A DNA stretch of 64,000 nt from Saccharospirillum sp040881935 (GCF_040881935.1 NZ_JBBECH010000078.1:1-64000), one strand, 5' to 3'. Shown: positions 1 to 8,577, numbered from the stretch's first letter. Translations and numbers: made by a program. Notes: generated by a model from the sequence alone, not told the origin.

Positions 1-12
1 GCTGTGCGGCGA

Positions 13-49
13 GGGAGGCGTATAATAGTCTTTTCTGAGGGAGGGTCAA
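13..49 (-). promoter_or_regulatory. rRNA-operon-type sigma-70 promoter, reading off the left edge
   Basis: On the minus strand TTGACC (49-44) is followed by a 16-base spacer, TATTAT (27-22) and then a GC-rich discriminator beginning ACGCCTCCC. A near-consensus promoter with a GC-rich discriminator is typical of stringently controlled rRNA promoters. In Pseudomonas the gene after tyrS/tyrZ on the same strand is a 16S rRNA, which is the same arrangement. The rRNA itself would lie beyond position 1. The identity is inferred from context. Confidence 0.6.
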
Positions 50-126
50 GAGGTGATTCACAGAAAGTTGTCTATTCGATGACAGGGCGGTAAAAAGATG
101 AAACCGGGGGCGCAAAACAACCCCCT

Positions 127-156
127 GTCTTCCTGCTGGTATAGAAGCAGGAAGAC
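127..156 (-). terminator. Hairpin after tyrS
   Basis: A perfect 11-bp stem (127-137 with 146-156) with an 8-base loop lies just past the tyrS stop. Read on the minus strand it is followed by a loose T-rich stretch. It would separate tyrS transcription from the rRNA-type promoter further left. The U-tract is weak, so efficiency is uncertain. Confidence 0.55.
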
Positions 157-166
157 TAAGACAGGC

Positions 167-1360
167 TCAGCTCAGAGTAACCCGCGCCAGCTTCTTCTTA
201 CCGGCCTGTATCAGGTATTCCCCAGCGGGCAGCCGCAGGTCAGCCCCAACCACCTCCCAGCCAACCTTCACCCGGCCATTCTTGAGCATGTCCCGGGTCT
301 GGGCGGCATTGGCGGCCAGCCCGGCCCGGTTAACTATGGCAGCGATGGGCAATTCGGCCTGGTCGTCCAGTTCGAGCGTGATGTGTGGTGTGTCTTCAGG
401 CACCTCGCCTTCCTGTATCAGGTTGCCTGCACCTTTATGGGCATTGGCGGCAGCGTCTTCACCATGAAAGCGAGCCACCAGCTCGCGTGCCAGCTCAATT
501 TTGATGTCTCTGGGATTGGCGCCCTGCTCGACCTGGGCTTTCAACGCCTCGATCTGCTCCAGTGTCTTGAATGACAGCAGTTCGTACCAGCGCCACATCA
601 GCGAATCTGGAATCGAAACAATTTTCTGGAACATGGCACCCGGGGCTTCGGTGATACCGACGTAGTTGCCCAGTGATTTGGACATTTTCTTCTCGCCGTC
701 CAGTCCTTCCAGCAAGGGAGTCATAATAACGACTTGCGGCTCCTGCCCCTCGCTTTTCTGCAGTTCACGGCCAACCAGCAGGTTGAATTTCTGGTCCGTA
801 CCGCCCAGCTCCACATCGGCTTCCAGCGCGACAGAGTCGTAACCCTGCACCAGCGGGTACAGGAATTCGTGAATGGCGATGGATTCGTTGGCTTTGTAGC
901 GCTTCTTGAAATCGTCCCGCTCCAGCATGCGCGCAACACTGTGGCGAGCAGCCAGTTTGATCATGCCAGCCGCGCCGAGCTTGTTGAACCATTCGGAATT
1001 GAACCGGATCTCGGTTTTTACAGGGTCCAGGATCTTGAACACCTGCTCTTTATAGGTTTCAGCATTCTGTGCGATCTGCTCGGGGGTCAGTGGTGGCCGG
1101 GTCGAGTTCTTACCCGAGGGATCCCCAATCAGGCCGGTAAAGTCACCAATCAGAAAAATGACGGTATGACCCCGGTCCTGGAACTGGCGCATCTTGTTCA
1201 TCAGGACGGTATGGCCCAGGTGCAAATCCGGTGCGGTCGGGTCGAAACCCGCCTTGATACGCAGTGGGCGGCCACTTTCAAGCTTTTTAACCAGTTCTTC
1301 TTCGAGCAGTATCTCTTCCGTGCCGCGACGGATTTCTGCCAGTGTCTGCTCCAGGGACAT
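167..1360 (-). CDS. tyrS: Tyrosine-tRNA ligase
   Basis: Charges tRNA-Tyr with tyrosine in the cytosol (class I aminoacyl-tRNA synthetase). The 397-residue protein has the HIGH-type motif HLGH at 47-50, the tyrosine-site segment around YPLVQGYDS (168-176) and KMSKS at 225-229. A C-terminal S4-like RNA-binding domain covers about residues 335-397. The length fits the bacterial TyrRS branch often called TyrZ. It is divergent from the M23 peptidase gene, and an rRNA-type promoter follows its terminator, as in Pseudomonas. Confidence 0.97.
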   Translation of the reverse strand: MSLEQTLAEIRRGTEEILLEEELVKKLESGRPLRIKAGFDPTAPDLHLGHTVLMNKMRQFQDRGHTVIFLIGDFTGLIGDPSGKNSTRPPLTPEQIAQNAETYKEQVFKILDPVKTEIRFNSEWFNKLGAAGMIKLAARHSVARMLERDDFKKRYKANESIAIHEFLYPLVQGYDSVALEADVELGGTDQKFNLLVGRELQKSEGQEPQVVIMTPLLEGLDGEKKMSKSLGNYVGITEAPGAMFQKIVSIPDSLMWRWYELLSFKTLEQIEALKAQVEQGANPRDIKIELARELVARFHGEDAAANAHKGAGNLIQEGEVPEDTPHITLELDDQAELPIAAIVNRAGLAANAAQTRDMLKNGRVKVGWEVVGADLRLPAGEYLIQAGKKKLARVTLS

Positions 1361-1489
1361 GAAGTCTCCTCAAATAAATTTACATATAATTAAGGGACTA
1401 ATTATATCAGGATGTGATATCAGTTAGCACATGTCCCTTAGCCTGTTAATATAATGCATTAACATTATTAGCCAACTGACTGTTTTAAA

Positions 1490-2773
1490 ATGGTGATTCA
1501 TCTGTTTACTGTAATGAAACGCTTTCCTCGCTGGCACGCCATCGGCGTTGCTGCCCTAACCTTCGTCATGCTGTCCGTGGCCATGTGGCCTGCGCCCGGC
1601 CAGTCGGTGATTGTCGAGCTGCCACCGCAAGTGGTCATACCGGTACCCAGTACCGCTGCCCCCAGTGAACCGGAGTACACCCGGGTCGCCGAGGAGGTGC
1701 AGCCTGGCGACACCCTATCGACTGTCTTTGAACGGGCCAACGCGGGAGTCCGCGTCCTGTACCGCATGCTGGCCATTGAGGAGATCAGCGATCCCCTGGA
1801 GCGCATCTACCCGGGTCAAATGTTCGAGTTTGAGTTTGATGAAAACAACCTGCTACGCGGGATCACCTTCAGCGAGTCCATTCTGGTCAAGCACCACATC
1901 AGCCTGACCGACGACGGGTTCGAAATCGAGAAAATCACCCGGGAGCCGGAAATTCACACCCGCTTTGCGGAAGCCACCATCGATTCTTCGCTGTACCTGT
2001 CAGCCAAGCAGGCCGGTCTCAGCGACAACATGATTATGCAGATGGCGACGCTCTATGGCTGGGACATCGATTTCGCTTTGGATATTCGTGCCGGAGACAC
2101 CTTCTCGCTGATCTACCAGGAGGAGTACCTCGACGGTGAAAAACTGGGCGATGGCCCCATCCTGGTGGCGCGTTTCGTCAACCAGGGCCGTGAAGTCAAT
2201 GCGTTGCGCTACACCGATGAGGGTGGCCGGACCGATTACTATTCGCCTAACGGCGATAGCATGCGCAAGGCCTTCCTGCGTACCCCGATGGATGTGTTCC
2301 GCATTTCTTCCAGCTTTAACCCAAACCGCCGGCATCCGGTACTGAACACCATTCGAGCACACAAAGGCACGGATTACGCTGCCCCCACAGGCACGCCGAT
2401 CAAGGTAACCGGTGATGGCAAAGTCGTCTCAGCCGGTCGTAATGGCGGCTACGGCAACGTTGTGGTGGTTCAGCACGGGGGCGGCATTCGTACTCTCTAT
2501 GCCCATATGAGTCAGTTCTCCAAGAACGCCAGAGCGGGCAACCGGGTTCGCCAGGGCCAGATCATCGGCTATGTCGGCGCCACCGGCCAGGTTACCGGCC
2601 CACATCTGCACTATGAATTCTTGGTCAACGGTGTTCACAAAAACCCGCAAACCGTCGACTTGCCCACGGCCCAGCCTCTGAATAGCCAGTTCTTGCCGCA
2701 ATTTGAAGAGTTTGCATCAAACATGATGGGGCAATTACAGGTATTCGAGGAAACCTACGTCTCGGTAGACTGA
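1490..2773 (+). CDS. M23-family peptidoglycan DD-metalloendopeptidase
   Basis: Cell-wall hydrolase predicted to cut peptide cross-links in the periplasm. An N-terminal hydrophobic anchor or signal lies at about 18-35. An OapA/LysM-like middle part includes the segment VQPGDTLSTVF near 70-80. The C-terminal lysostaphin-type domain carries the zinc ligands H291 and D295 (HKGTD) and HLH at 372-374. A second start at 1514 (MKRF) would give a more usual signal peptide, so the first eight residues are uncertain. In Pseudomonas this gene lies between tyrZ and anmK-erpA; here anmK is absent and erpA follows convergently. Confidence 0.93.
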   Translation: MVIHLFTVMKRFPRWHAIGVAALTFVMLSVAMWPAPGQSVIVELPPQVVIPVPSTAAPSEPEYTRVAEEVQPGDTLSTVFERANAGVRVLYRMLAIEEISDPLERIYPGQMFEFEFDENNLLRGITFSESILVKHHISLTDDGFEIEKITREPEIHTRFAEATIDSSLYLSAKQAGLSDNMIMQMATLYGWDIDFALDIRAGDTFSLIYQEEYLDGEKLGDGPILVARFVNQGREVNALRYTDEGGRTDYYSPNGDSMRKAFLRTPMDVFRISSSFNPNRRHPVLNTIRAHKGTDYAAPTGTPIKVTGDGKVVSAGRNGGYGNVVVVQHGGGIRTLYAHMSQFSKNARAGNRVRQGQIIGYVGATGQVTGPHLHYEFLVNGVHKNPQTVDLPTAQPLNSQFLPQFEEFASNMMGQLQVFEETYVSVD

Positions 2774-2794
2774 AGTCGGTAAATTACACGAAAC

Positions 2795-2843
2795 GTTCAG
2801 ACATAAAAAAACCGGGTTGAACCCGGTTTTTTTATGTCTGAAC
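2795..2843. terminator. Bidirectional terminator between the M23 gene and erpA
   Basis: A perfect inverted repeat with 24-bp arms (2795-2818 and 2820-2843) around one central base. Each arm holds a GC block (ACCGGGTT/AACCCGGT) flanked by a run of seven A or T. In both directions the GC stem is therefore followed by a U-run, which serves the two convergent genes. Confidence 0.93.
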
Positions 2844-2857
2844 AGTGGCCTGAGTTG

Positions 2858-3208
2858 CTACATCGAAAATGATGAGCCACAACCGCAGGTCGTCTCGGCC
2901 GCCGGGTTTTCAATCGAAAACCGGCTGCCTTCAAGGCCTTCGGTGTAATTGACGGTCGACCCCTGCAAGTACTGCACACTCAGGGAATCGATCAGGAAAG
3001 TACTGCCAGCCTGGCGAATTACGGTATCGTCTTCGGCCACATCGTCATCGAAGGTGAAACCATACTGAAACCCGGCACAGCCGCCCCCGGTCACAAAAAC
3101 GCGCAACATTAACCGGTCGTTACCTTCTTCCTCGACCAATTGCTGTACTTTGTGAGCCGCCGCCTCGGTAATCACCAGGGCTTCATGGACGTCTGCATTC
3201 ACGGTCAT
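2858..3208 (-). CDS. erpA: Iron-sulfur cluster insertion protein ErpA
   Basis: A-type carrier that hands Fe-S clusters to apoproteins, including IspG/IspH of isoprenoid synthesis in E. coli. The 116-residue protein has the three family cysteines, C44 (GGGCAGFQYG) and C108/C110 (TTCGCGSSF, near the C-terminus). The length is standard for ErpA. The position close to tyrS and the M23 peptidase matches the Pseudomonas erpA locus, which separates it from IscA inside an isc operon. Confidence 0.95.
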   Translation of the reverse strand: MTVNADVHEALVITEAAAHKVQQLVEEEGNDRLMLRVFVTGGGCAGFQYGFTFDDDVAEDDTVIRQAGSTFLIDSLSVQYLQGSTVNYTEGLEGSRFSIENPAAETTCGCGSSFSM

Positions 3209-3328
3209 CGTATTTCCAAAATCATAGGATTATTCTCAGAATTACCAAGCGGTTTACTTCACCCCTGCCCACAGTGATAGGGGCGAACAAGATCAGATTC
3301 AAGGACCCACATTGGGCCCCGACTGATT

Positions 3329-3784
3329 TCAGGGTAATTTATTAGCAGGCTTACCGGCATCCAGCATCGGGCTCTCCGTCATTGGCTTGGGCTCGACAGA
3401 CTCAGGCTTACTGACCTTCTTGCCTTTCTCAGCAGCCACGTGCAGCAATTTGCCGTTTACCTGGGCGCCCATCACCATTTCCATCATGACGTAATGCACG
3501 TCACCGGTGACCACGGCTTTTTTGGCCAGTTCAATATGCTCGGTTGAATACACATCGCCTTTCACTTCGCCGTTAATGACGATGTTAGGCGCACGGATCT
3601 CACCTTCCACATAGCCCTTGTCACTGATCCGGACGGCGGCGCCGCTGTCCGGATCAGCCAGGATGTTGCCTTTGATTCGGCCATCGACATGCAAGCCGCC
3701 AGACACCCGGATATCGCCGCTGATCTCGGCCTTTACTGATATTAGCGTTACGTCGTTAGCCACGGTTTGTTTACTGCCCCACAT
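3329..3784 (-). CDS. Bactofilin (polymer-forming cytoskeletal protein)
   Basis: A 151-residue protein with the bactofilin beta-helix at about residues 12-115. Turns repeat the pattern of hydrophobic residues and glycine (for example SGDIRVSGGLHVDGRIKGNI and the segment around GEVKGDVYSTEHIEL). The tail after 120 is Lys/Pro-rich and probably disordered. Bactofilins self-assemble without nucleotide at the inner membrane and often act with M23 peptidases in cell shape. An M23 gene lies less than 1 kb away. It overlaps the upstream membrane coiled-coil gene by 14 bases, so the two are probably co-transcribed. Confidence 0.9.
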   Translation of the reverse strand: MWGSKQTVANDVTLISVKAEISGDIRVSGGLHVDGRIKGNILADPDSGAAVRISDKGYVEGEIRAPNIVINGEVKGDVYSTEHIELAKKAVVTGDVHYVMMEMVMGAQVNGKLLHVAAEKGKKVSKPESVEPKPMTESPMLDAGKPANKLP

Positions 3785-4529
3785 TGTTTCCGTTCTCCAA
3801 ATCCAACCAGTTGTATGCTGTTTCTACCCGAGCGGCACGATTACCGACGGCTTGAGCAATGACCTGTATCTGGTCGGGTATGAACCCTTCAGGCAACACC
3901 AGGTCGCCTTTGATATCCTGAAAGTAGCGATAACGGAATCGAATATCCACATCATCCACTGCTTCGGACACATCTTTTAATGGCAGCGCGATACGCTCAC
4001 CGTTTTGTGTCCCTACTATGTTGACACCCACAAACCCTTGCAGATATTGAGAATTGTTGCCCGCCTGGGTCAGCATCAGACTGTACCGGTAGCGGTCGCT
4101 GGAGCTGGTCGGCTCCAACGTGACTTCCTGAATGCGCAGCCCTTCGTTATCGAGCGAGGGCGACATTATACCCTGATACAGGGCGACTTCTTCTTCAAGT
4201 TCCGCGATACGCCCGCTCAATTGCAACTGTGTCTGACGAGCGTTTTCGTTGGCCTGGCGGTCCACTTCAGAACCGCGTTCAAGCTGAGCCACCCGCAACC
4301 GCAGGGCTTCCTGGCGCTGCCGGGCTTCACCCAGGTTCGCGCGCAATTCGGCGCGCTGGCTCAGCAAGGTCTCATACTGACTGCCACCGGCCTGAAAACC
4401 ATACAGATAGGCAGCGTAGACTGCCAGAGCAATGATCACAATTCCAACAATTCGCACCAGCCAGCGACGCCATGGCTGATACGGGACGACAACCATCTGC
4501 CGTACGGGTGCTACTTTTACTTTCGCCAT
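3771..4529 (-). CDS. Single-pass membrane coiled-coil protein (DUF6776-like)
   Basis: 252 residues from the ATG at 4529. A basic N-terminus precedes one membrane segment at about 23-45, followed by a coiled coil at about 50-120 (heptad-like stretch rich in Q, R, E and L). The C-terminal domain is probably periplasmic and includes the segment PEGFIPDQIQVIAQAVG. It overlaps the bactofilin gene and may anchor or scaffold it; that is inferred from context only. The ATG at 4529 was chosen because upstream codons look non-coding and overlap the divergent ClC promoter region. Confidence 0.8.
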   Translation of the reverse strand: MAKVKVAPVRQMVVVPYQPWRRWLVRIVGIVIIALAVYAAYLYGFQAGGSQYETLLSQRAELRANLGEARQRQEALRLRVAQLERGSEVDRQANENARQTQLQLSGRIAELEEEVALYQGIMSPSLDNEGLRIQEVTLEPTSSSDRYRYSLMLTQAGNNSQYLQGFVGVNIVGTQNGERIALPLKDVSEAVDDVDIRFRYRYFQDIKGDLVLPEGFIPDQIQVIAQAVGNRAARVETAYNWLDLENGNNVGQ

Positions 4530-4701
4530 GCCAACTCCGACGGGATAGGGGCGTCTGCCAGCAACCAACACGATCCGGCTCTGACACCCGGTTTTCTGGC
4601 CGCCAACCAGCGCCTGAGCGCCAGCCGGGCGATGAATCGCTGCAACGCCATGACCGCCTATGATAAGGTCGCACCCAATTCGGTTACAAGCCAATCCGCC
4701 T

Positions 4702-6420
4702 ATGCCCTTACTTCCCATCAGCCAGTGGCGCCGTCTACTCGGCAAACCAGACGGGTTGTTGTCGCTGATCATACTCGGCTGCATCACCGGTTTAGCCACC
4801 AGTCTGGTGATGGCACTGTTCATGCTGGGCCTGGACCTGATGCTGCAACAACTGAACGGTGCCTACCGGGATGACTTCGAGTCGCTGTCGGCACCAACGC
4901 GCTTTATGCTGCCGGTTCTGGGTAGCCTAGCACTGATTCTGCTGTTTCGGTTTACGCCCGCCCACAGTCAGGCAGTGGGCATCACTCACGTCCTCGATCG
5001 ACTGCATCGCGGCCGCAGTCGTATGCCCGCCAGCAACGCCGTGTTCCAGTTCTTTGCCGCGCTGATCTCCCTTGGCTCAGGTCACAGTGTTGGCCAGGAG
5101 GGTCCGGCGGTGCATATCGGTGCCAGCATTGCCAATCAGCTTGGCCAAACCGCTAACCGGGTTCCAAGCCAGCTACGTCTGCTGATCGGCTGCGGCACTG
5201 CAGCGGCGATCTCCTCAGCCTTCGATACGCCGCTGGCGGGCGTACTCTTTGCCATGGAAGTGATCCTGATGGAGTACAGCCTGCTGGGCTTCACGCCCAT
5301 CATTGCTGCTTCAGTCACTTCGGCCGCCATGACCCGCTTTCTGTTTGGTGAACACCCGGCTTTTGTCGCCGATCTGGTCTATCAGGGCAGCCTCACCGAC
5401 CTGCCATTCCTGCTGGTCGCCGGCTTGCTCATTGGCTTGCTGGCGGCGGGGTTTAATCGCAGTGTCCGGCTGTTCATGCAACTGCGCCTGCACCAGCGCT
5501 CGGCCCGTTTGCTGCTGGCGGGTGTGATCACCGGTACTCTGGCGCTCTGGGTGCCCCAGGTGCTCGGGCTGGGCCACGACACCATCAACCAGGCCATTAA
5601 TGGTGAGCTGGTCTGGTCTGTTCTACTGATGGCGTTAATCGCCAAATTCATCGCCACCTCAGCCGCAGTAGGCCTGGGTGTACCCGCAGGCCTGATCGCA
5701 CCGACCTTGCTGATCGGTGCCAGCGCCGGCGGACTGATGGGCAGCCTGCTGCCCGGTGACGGTAGTCCGGCGTTTTATGCCTTACTGGGCATGGCTGCGA
5801 TGATGAGTGCCGTGCTGCACGCGCCGCTGGCGGCGCTGATCGCGGTGCTGGAGTTGTCGCTGAATGCTCATGCGATCTTTCCGGCGATGATAGTGGTGCT
5901 TGGCGCCAACCTGGTGTGTCAGCACGGCTTGCGCATTCCGTCTATTTTTCACAGCCTGCTGGCGTTTCGGGGTCTGACGATTGAGACCAATCCGGTACGG
6001 ACCGCTCTGGCGCAACGCAGCCTGTCGGAACTGGCGACCGGTCAGTTTACCCGTCTGGATCTCACCCAACAGGAGGATCAGGCTCTGCGTACCGTAAAAG
6101 AAGCGCAGCGCTGGGTGGTTTTGCAGTTGTCGGATGCCAATTACCTGATTGACAAGGCGCCCCTCAGCCAGGCGATGCAGGATTGGATTCAACTGCCCGC
6201 TGAAACCCGGCCTGCGTTGGCAGAAGCCCTGAAAGTGGTCATTCCGCCGTTCAGCCGGCTGATCGTTGTTGAGCAGGATATCAACCTGCTGGAAGCGGTG
6301 CGATTGCTGCAACGAGAAGACACCGCCGGCTTTTTATATTCGCCCGAATCGGCCGCGACCACCCTGATCACCCGGGCGCAACTGGCGACTGTTCTGACTA
6401 CCGAAGGAGACCTTCGCTGA
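4702..6420 (+). CDS. ClC-family chloride channel/transporter
   Basis: Polytopic membrane protein that moves chloride, by channel or H+/Cl- exchange mechanism. ClC signatures are GSGHSVGQEGP (a GREGP-type motif with Q for R, about residues 125-135 from this start) and GVPAGLIAPTLLIGA (a GxFxP-type motif, about 330). About ten hydrophobic helices are visible, followed by a soluble C-terminal region of about 130 residues that may be a degenerate CBS pair. An in-frame start at 4660 is possible but the first 14 codons look weak. The TGA overlaps the ATG of hemJ, suggesting translational coupling. Confidence 0.92.
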   Translation: MPLLPISQWRRLLGKPDGLLSLIILGCITGLATSLVMALFMLGLDLMLQQLNGAYRDDFESLSAPTRFMLPVLGSLALILLFRFTPAHSQAVGITHVLDRLHRGRSRMPASNAVFQFFAALISLGSGHSVGQEGPAVHIGASIANQLGQTANRVPSQLRLLIGCGTAAAISSAFDTPLAGVLFAMEVILMEYSLLGFTPIIAASVTSAAMTRFLFGEHPAFVADLVYQGSLTDLPFLLVAGLLIGLLAAGFNRSVRLFMQLRLHQRSARLLLAGVITGTLALWVPQVLGLGHDTINQAINGELVWSVLLMALIAKFIATSAAVGLGVPAGLIAPTLLIGASAGGLMGSLLPGDGSPAFYALLGMAAMMSAVLHAPLAALIAVLELSLNAHAIFPAMIVVLGANLVCQHGLRIPSIFHSLLAFRGLTIETNPVRTALAQRSLSELATGQFTRLDLTQQEDQALRTVKEAQRWVVLQLSDANYLIDKAPLSQAMQDWIQLPAETRPALAEALKVVIPPFSRLIVVEQDINLLEAVRLLQREDTAGFLYSPESAATTLITRAQLATVLTTEGDLR

Positions 6421-6845
6421 TGCTGTACCTTTGGCTTAAAGCCTTTCATATTATCGCCGTCATCACCTGGTTCGCTGCGTTGTTCTATCTGCCGCGCCTG
6501 TTCGTGTACCACGCCATGGCGGAGGACACACTCAGCCGCGAGCGCTTCAAGATCATGGAGCGAAAGCTGTATCGGGGCATTATGACGCCGAGCAGTGTGG
6601 TCGCGGTGGCGCTCGGCATTGCCATGCTGGTGGTGAACCCTGCCTGGCTGTCGATGGGCTGGATGCATGCCAAACTGTTTCTGGTGGTGTTACTGCTGGG
6701 CTATCACCACGCTTGCGGGCGCCTGTTGAAGCGATTCGCCGCCGATGACAACCGCCGCAGCCATGCCTGGTATCGCTGGTTCAACGAAGCCCCGGTCCTG
6801 GTGTTGGTGGGTATAGTGCTGTTGGTGGTCATCAAGCCCTTCTGA
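6420..6845 (+). CDS. hemJ: Protoporphyrinogen IX oxidase HemJ
   Basis: Membrane enzyme that oxidises protoporphyrinogen IX to protoporphyrin IX, the penultimate haem step. The 141-residue protein has four predicted helices. The conserved N-terminal helix has a His at 10 (KAFHIIAVITWFAALFYLPRLFVYH), and further family residues lie in the segment WMHAKLFLVVLLLGYHHACGR. The length matches the HemJ/UPF0093 family. Its start shares one base with the ClC stop. The next gene is hemL, so two haem genes sit side by side. Confidence 0.92.
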   Translation: MLYLWLKAFHIIAVITWFAALFYLPRLFVYHAMAEDTLSRERFKIMERKLYRGIMTPSSVVAVALGIAMLVVNPAWLSMGWMHAKLFLVVLLLGYHHACGRLLKRFAADDNRRSHAWYRWFNEAPVLVLVGIVLLVVIKPF

Positions 6846-6851
6846 TCAGGC

Positions 6852-6884
6852 AAAAAAAGACCAACGGCCCAAAGGCCGTTGGTC
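6852..6884 (-). terminator. Intrinsic terminator oriented for a minus-strand transcript
   Basis: An 11-bp GC-rich stem (6859-6869 with 6874-6884, sequence GACCAACGGCC) with a 4-base loop. The seven-base run that makes the U-tract (A7 at 6852-6858) is on the left, so on the minus strand the hairpin is followed by TTTTTTT. The plus side is followed only by AATAAC. It may act both ways for hemJ, but the classical orientation serves a transcript coming from the right, where no minus-strand gene is seen. Confidence 0.8.
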
Positions 6885-7190
6885 AATAACTACCTATCAA
6901 CTAGACAATCCCCGGACATTCAATCCAAGGAAGCCTTCAGTCTAGTCATTTCCGCGCCCGGACTCCAGCCTGCAGCCGCGTTAATCGGCTGCCCTTTACG
7001 CGCTGTCTGCACCACCACTCAACGCCCGACCTTGCGCTATCGCTGCCTTGCGATGAGTCACAGCAAGTTTTTTATGTTGCTATTCGAGTTGGGTCGAGTC
7101 GACCAGGGAACCGAATCGGTCATCGGTGCTGTCCGTTGTGTCAGGGTGAATTGACCCAATCATACCCAGCTCATCCGGTGACGATCAAAT
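6885..7190 (-). ncRNA. Candidate minus-strand small RNA between hemJ and hemL
   Basis: No convincing protein is encoded in the 431 bases between hemJ and hemL. On the minus strand there is a possible promoter (TTGATC at 7188-7183, 18-base spacer, TATGAT at 7164-7159) and, about 270 bases on, a strong intrinsic terminator. Between them are self-complementary stretches, such as GCAGCCG/CGGCTGC around 6964-6985 and ACTAGAC/GTCTAGT around 6900-6947, and several GGA motifs. Function unknown; an RsmY/Z-like role is only a guess. Confidence 0.4.
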
Positions 7191-7276
7191 AACACGCACC
7201 CTCAGACCCCGGGTTTGCCACAGACCCCGGTAAACACGACAATAGTTGCCAAACATTCAAAACACAGGCCCCGACC

Positions 7277-8566
7277 ATGACCGACCAACTTGCTACTCTG
7301 TTTGAACGCGCTCAGAAAACCATCCCCGGTGGCGTTAATTCACCGGTTCGCGCTTTTAAAGGGGTCGGTGGCACACCGATTTTTTTCAAACGCGCTCAGG
7401 GATCGCGGCTAATCGACATCAATGACAAGTCTTACATCGACTATGTGCTGTCTTTCGGCCCGCAGATTCTGGGTCACGGCTTTGAGGAAGTGCGCGAGGC
7501 CATACATCGCCAGGTCGACCTGGCGCTGACCTTTGGTGCCCCGACGGAACAGGAAGTCACCATGGCCGAAGCCGTCTGCGCCATTGTGCCGTCGATGGAC
7601 AAGGTTCGGATGGTCAATTCCGGTACCGAGGCCACCATGTCGGCCATTCGACTGGCGCGCGGCTTCACCGGCCGGGACCTGCTGGTTAAATTTGAAGGCA
7701 ACTACCATGGCCATGCCGACAGTCTTCTGGTGAAAGCCGGTTCAGGCATGCTAACGCTGGGTGTACCCACTTCACCGGGCGTTCCGGCGGCAGTTGCCGC
7801 CAATACGCTCACCCTCGACTACAACGACCCGCAAGCCGTGCGCGATTGCTTCAAAGAGTACAGCGACCGCATCGCCTGCGTGATCGTTGAGCCGGTGGCT
7901 GGCAATATGAACTGTGTGTTGCCCGAGCCCGAATTTCTGGAAACACTGCGCAGCGAATGTACTGAGCACGGCGCCGTGCTGATTTTCGACGAAGTGATGA
8001 GCGGTTTCCGGGTGGCGCTGGGTGGTGCCCAGGCGCTGTACAACGTTAAACCGGATCTGACCACCCTGGGCAAAGTCATCGGCGGCGGCCTGCCGGTCGG
8101 TGCCTTTGGCGGCCGAGCCGATATTATGGATTTTCTGGCACCAAACGGCCCGGTGTACCAGGCGGGCACCTTATCGGGCAATCCTGTCGCCATGGCCGCA
8201 GGCCTGGCGGTACTGGAGCAAATCAGCAAACCCGGGGTATACGAGCAATTGACCGAACGCACCACTGCTCTGACCGAAGGCCTGAAAACAAAAGCCCGGG
8301 CAGCGGGTATTCCGCTGACCACCAATACCGCCGGTAGCATGTTCGGCTTCTTTTTCACCGAGACTGAGCGTGTGCGCCGGTTCAGCGATGTCATGACCAG
8401 TAACGTGCCCCGTTTTAACCAGTTCTTTCACGGCATGCTCAACGAAGGCGTCTATCTGGCACCTTCAGCCTTTGAAGCAGGCTTTATGTCGCTGGCACAC
8501 AGCGAGCAGGACATCGACGATACCCTGGCCGCGGCCGAACGCGTCATGGCCACATTGACCGTTTAA
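7277..8566 (+). CDS. hemL: Glutamate-1-semialdehyde 2,1-aminomutase
   Basis: PLP enzyme that converts glutamate-1-semialdehyde to 5-aminolevulinate in the C5 haem pathway. The 429-residue protein is full length. The N-terminal segment FERAQKTIPGGVNSPVRAFK is typical. The PLP-binding lysine is K266 in TTLGKVIGGGLPVGAFGG, with the cofactor-binding FDEV at 237-240. The catalytic-loop segment NYHGHADSLL lies at 142-151. It follows hemJ but is separated by a long non-coding stretch, so it probably has its own promoter. Confidence 0.97.
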   Translation: MTDQLATLFERAQKTIPGGVNSPVRAFKGVGGTPIFFKRAQGSRLIDINDKSYIDYVLSFGPQILGHGFEEVREAIHRQVDLALTFGAPTEQEVTMAEAVCAIVPSMDKVRMVNSGTEATMSAIRLARGFTGRDLLVKFEGNYHGHADSLLVKAGSGMLTLGVPTSPGVPAAVAANTLTLDYNDPQAVRDCFKEYSDRIACVIVEPVAGNMNCVLPEPEFLETLRSECTEHGAVLIFDEVMSGFRVALGGAQALYNVKPDLTTLGKVIGGGLPVGAFGGRADIMDFLAPNGPVYQAGTLSGNPVAMAAGLAVLEQISKPGVYEQLTERTTALTEGLKTKARAAGIPLTTNTAGSMFGFFFTETERVRRFSDVMTSNVPRFNQFFHGMLNEGVYLAPSAFEAGFMSLAHSEQDIDDTLAAAERVMATLTV

Positions 8567-8577
8567 AGCAACGGTAT

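Noticed and set aside
21..26. TATAAT read on the plus strand at the left edge
   Set aside because: No -35 is available on that strand. The minus-strand reading has both boxes at 16-base spacing plus an rRNA-like discriminator, so the plus-strand match is incidental.
4660..4702. Upstream start of the ClC gene at 4660
   Set aside because: Adds 14 weak residues. The ATG at 4702 gives a typical N-terminus, though 4660 cannot be excluded.
6879..7154. A 91-codon plus-strand frame between hemJ and hemL
   Set aside because: No similarity, no ribosome-binding site, and it overlaps the strong minus-strand hairpin terminator. The region is better explained as non-coding.
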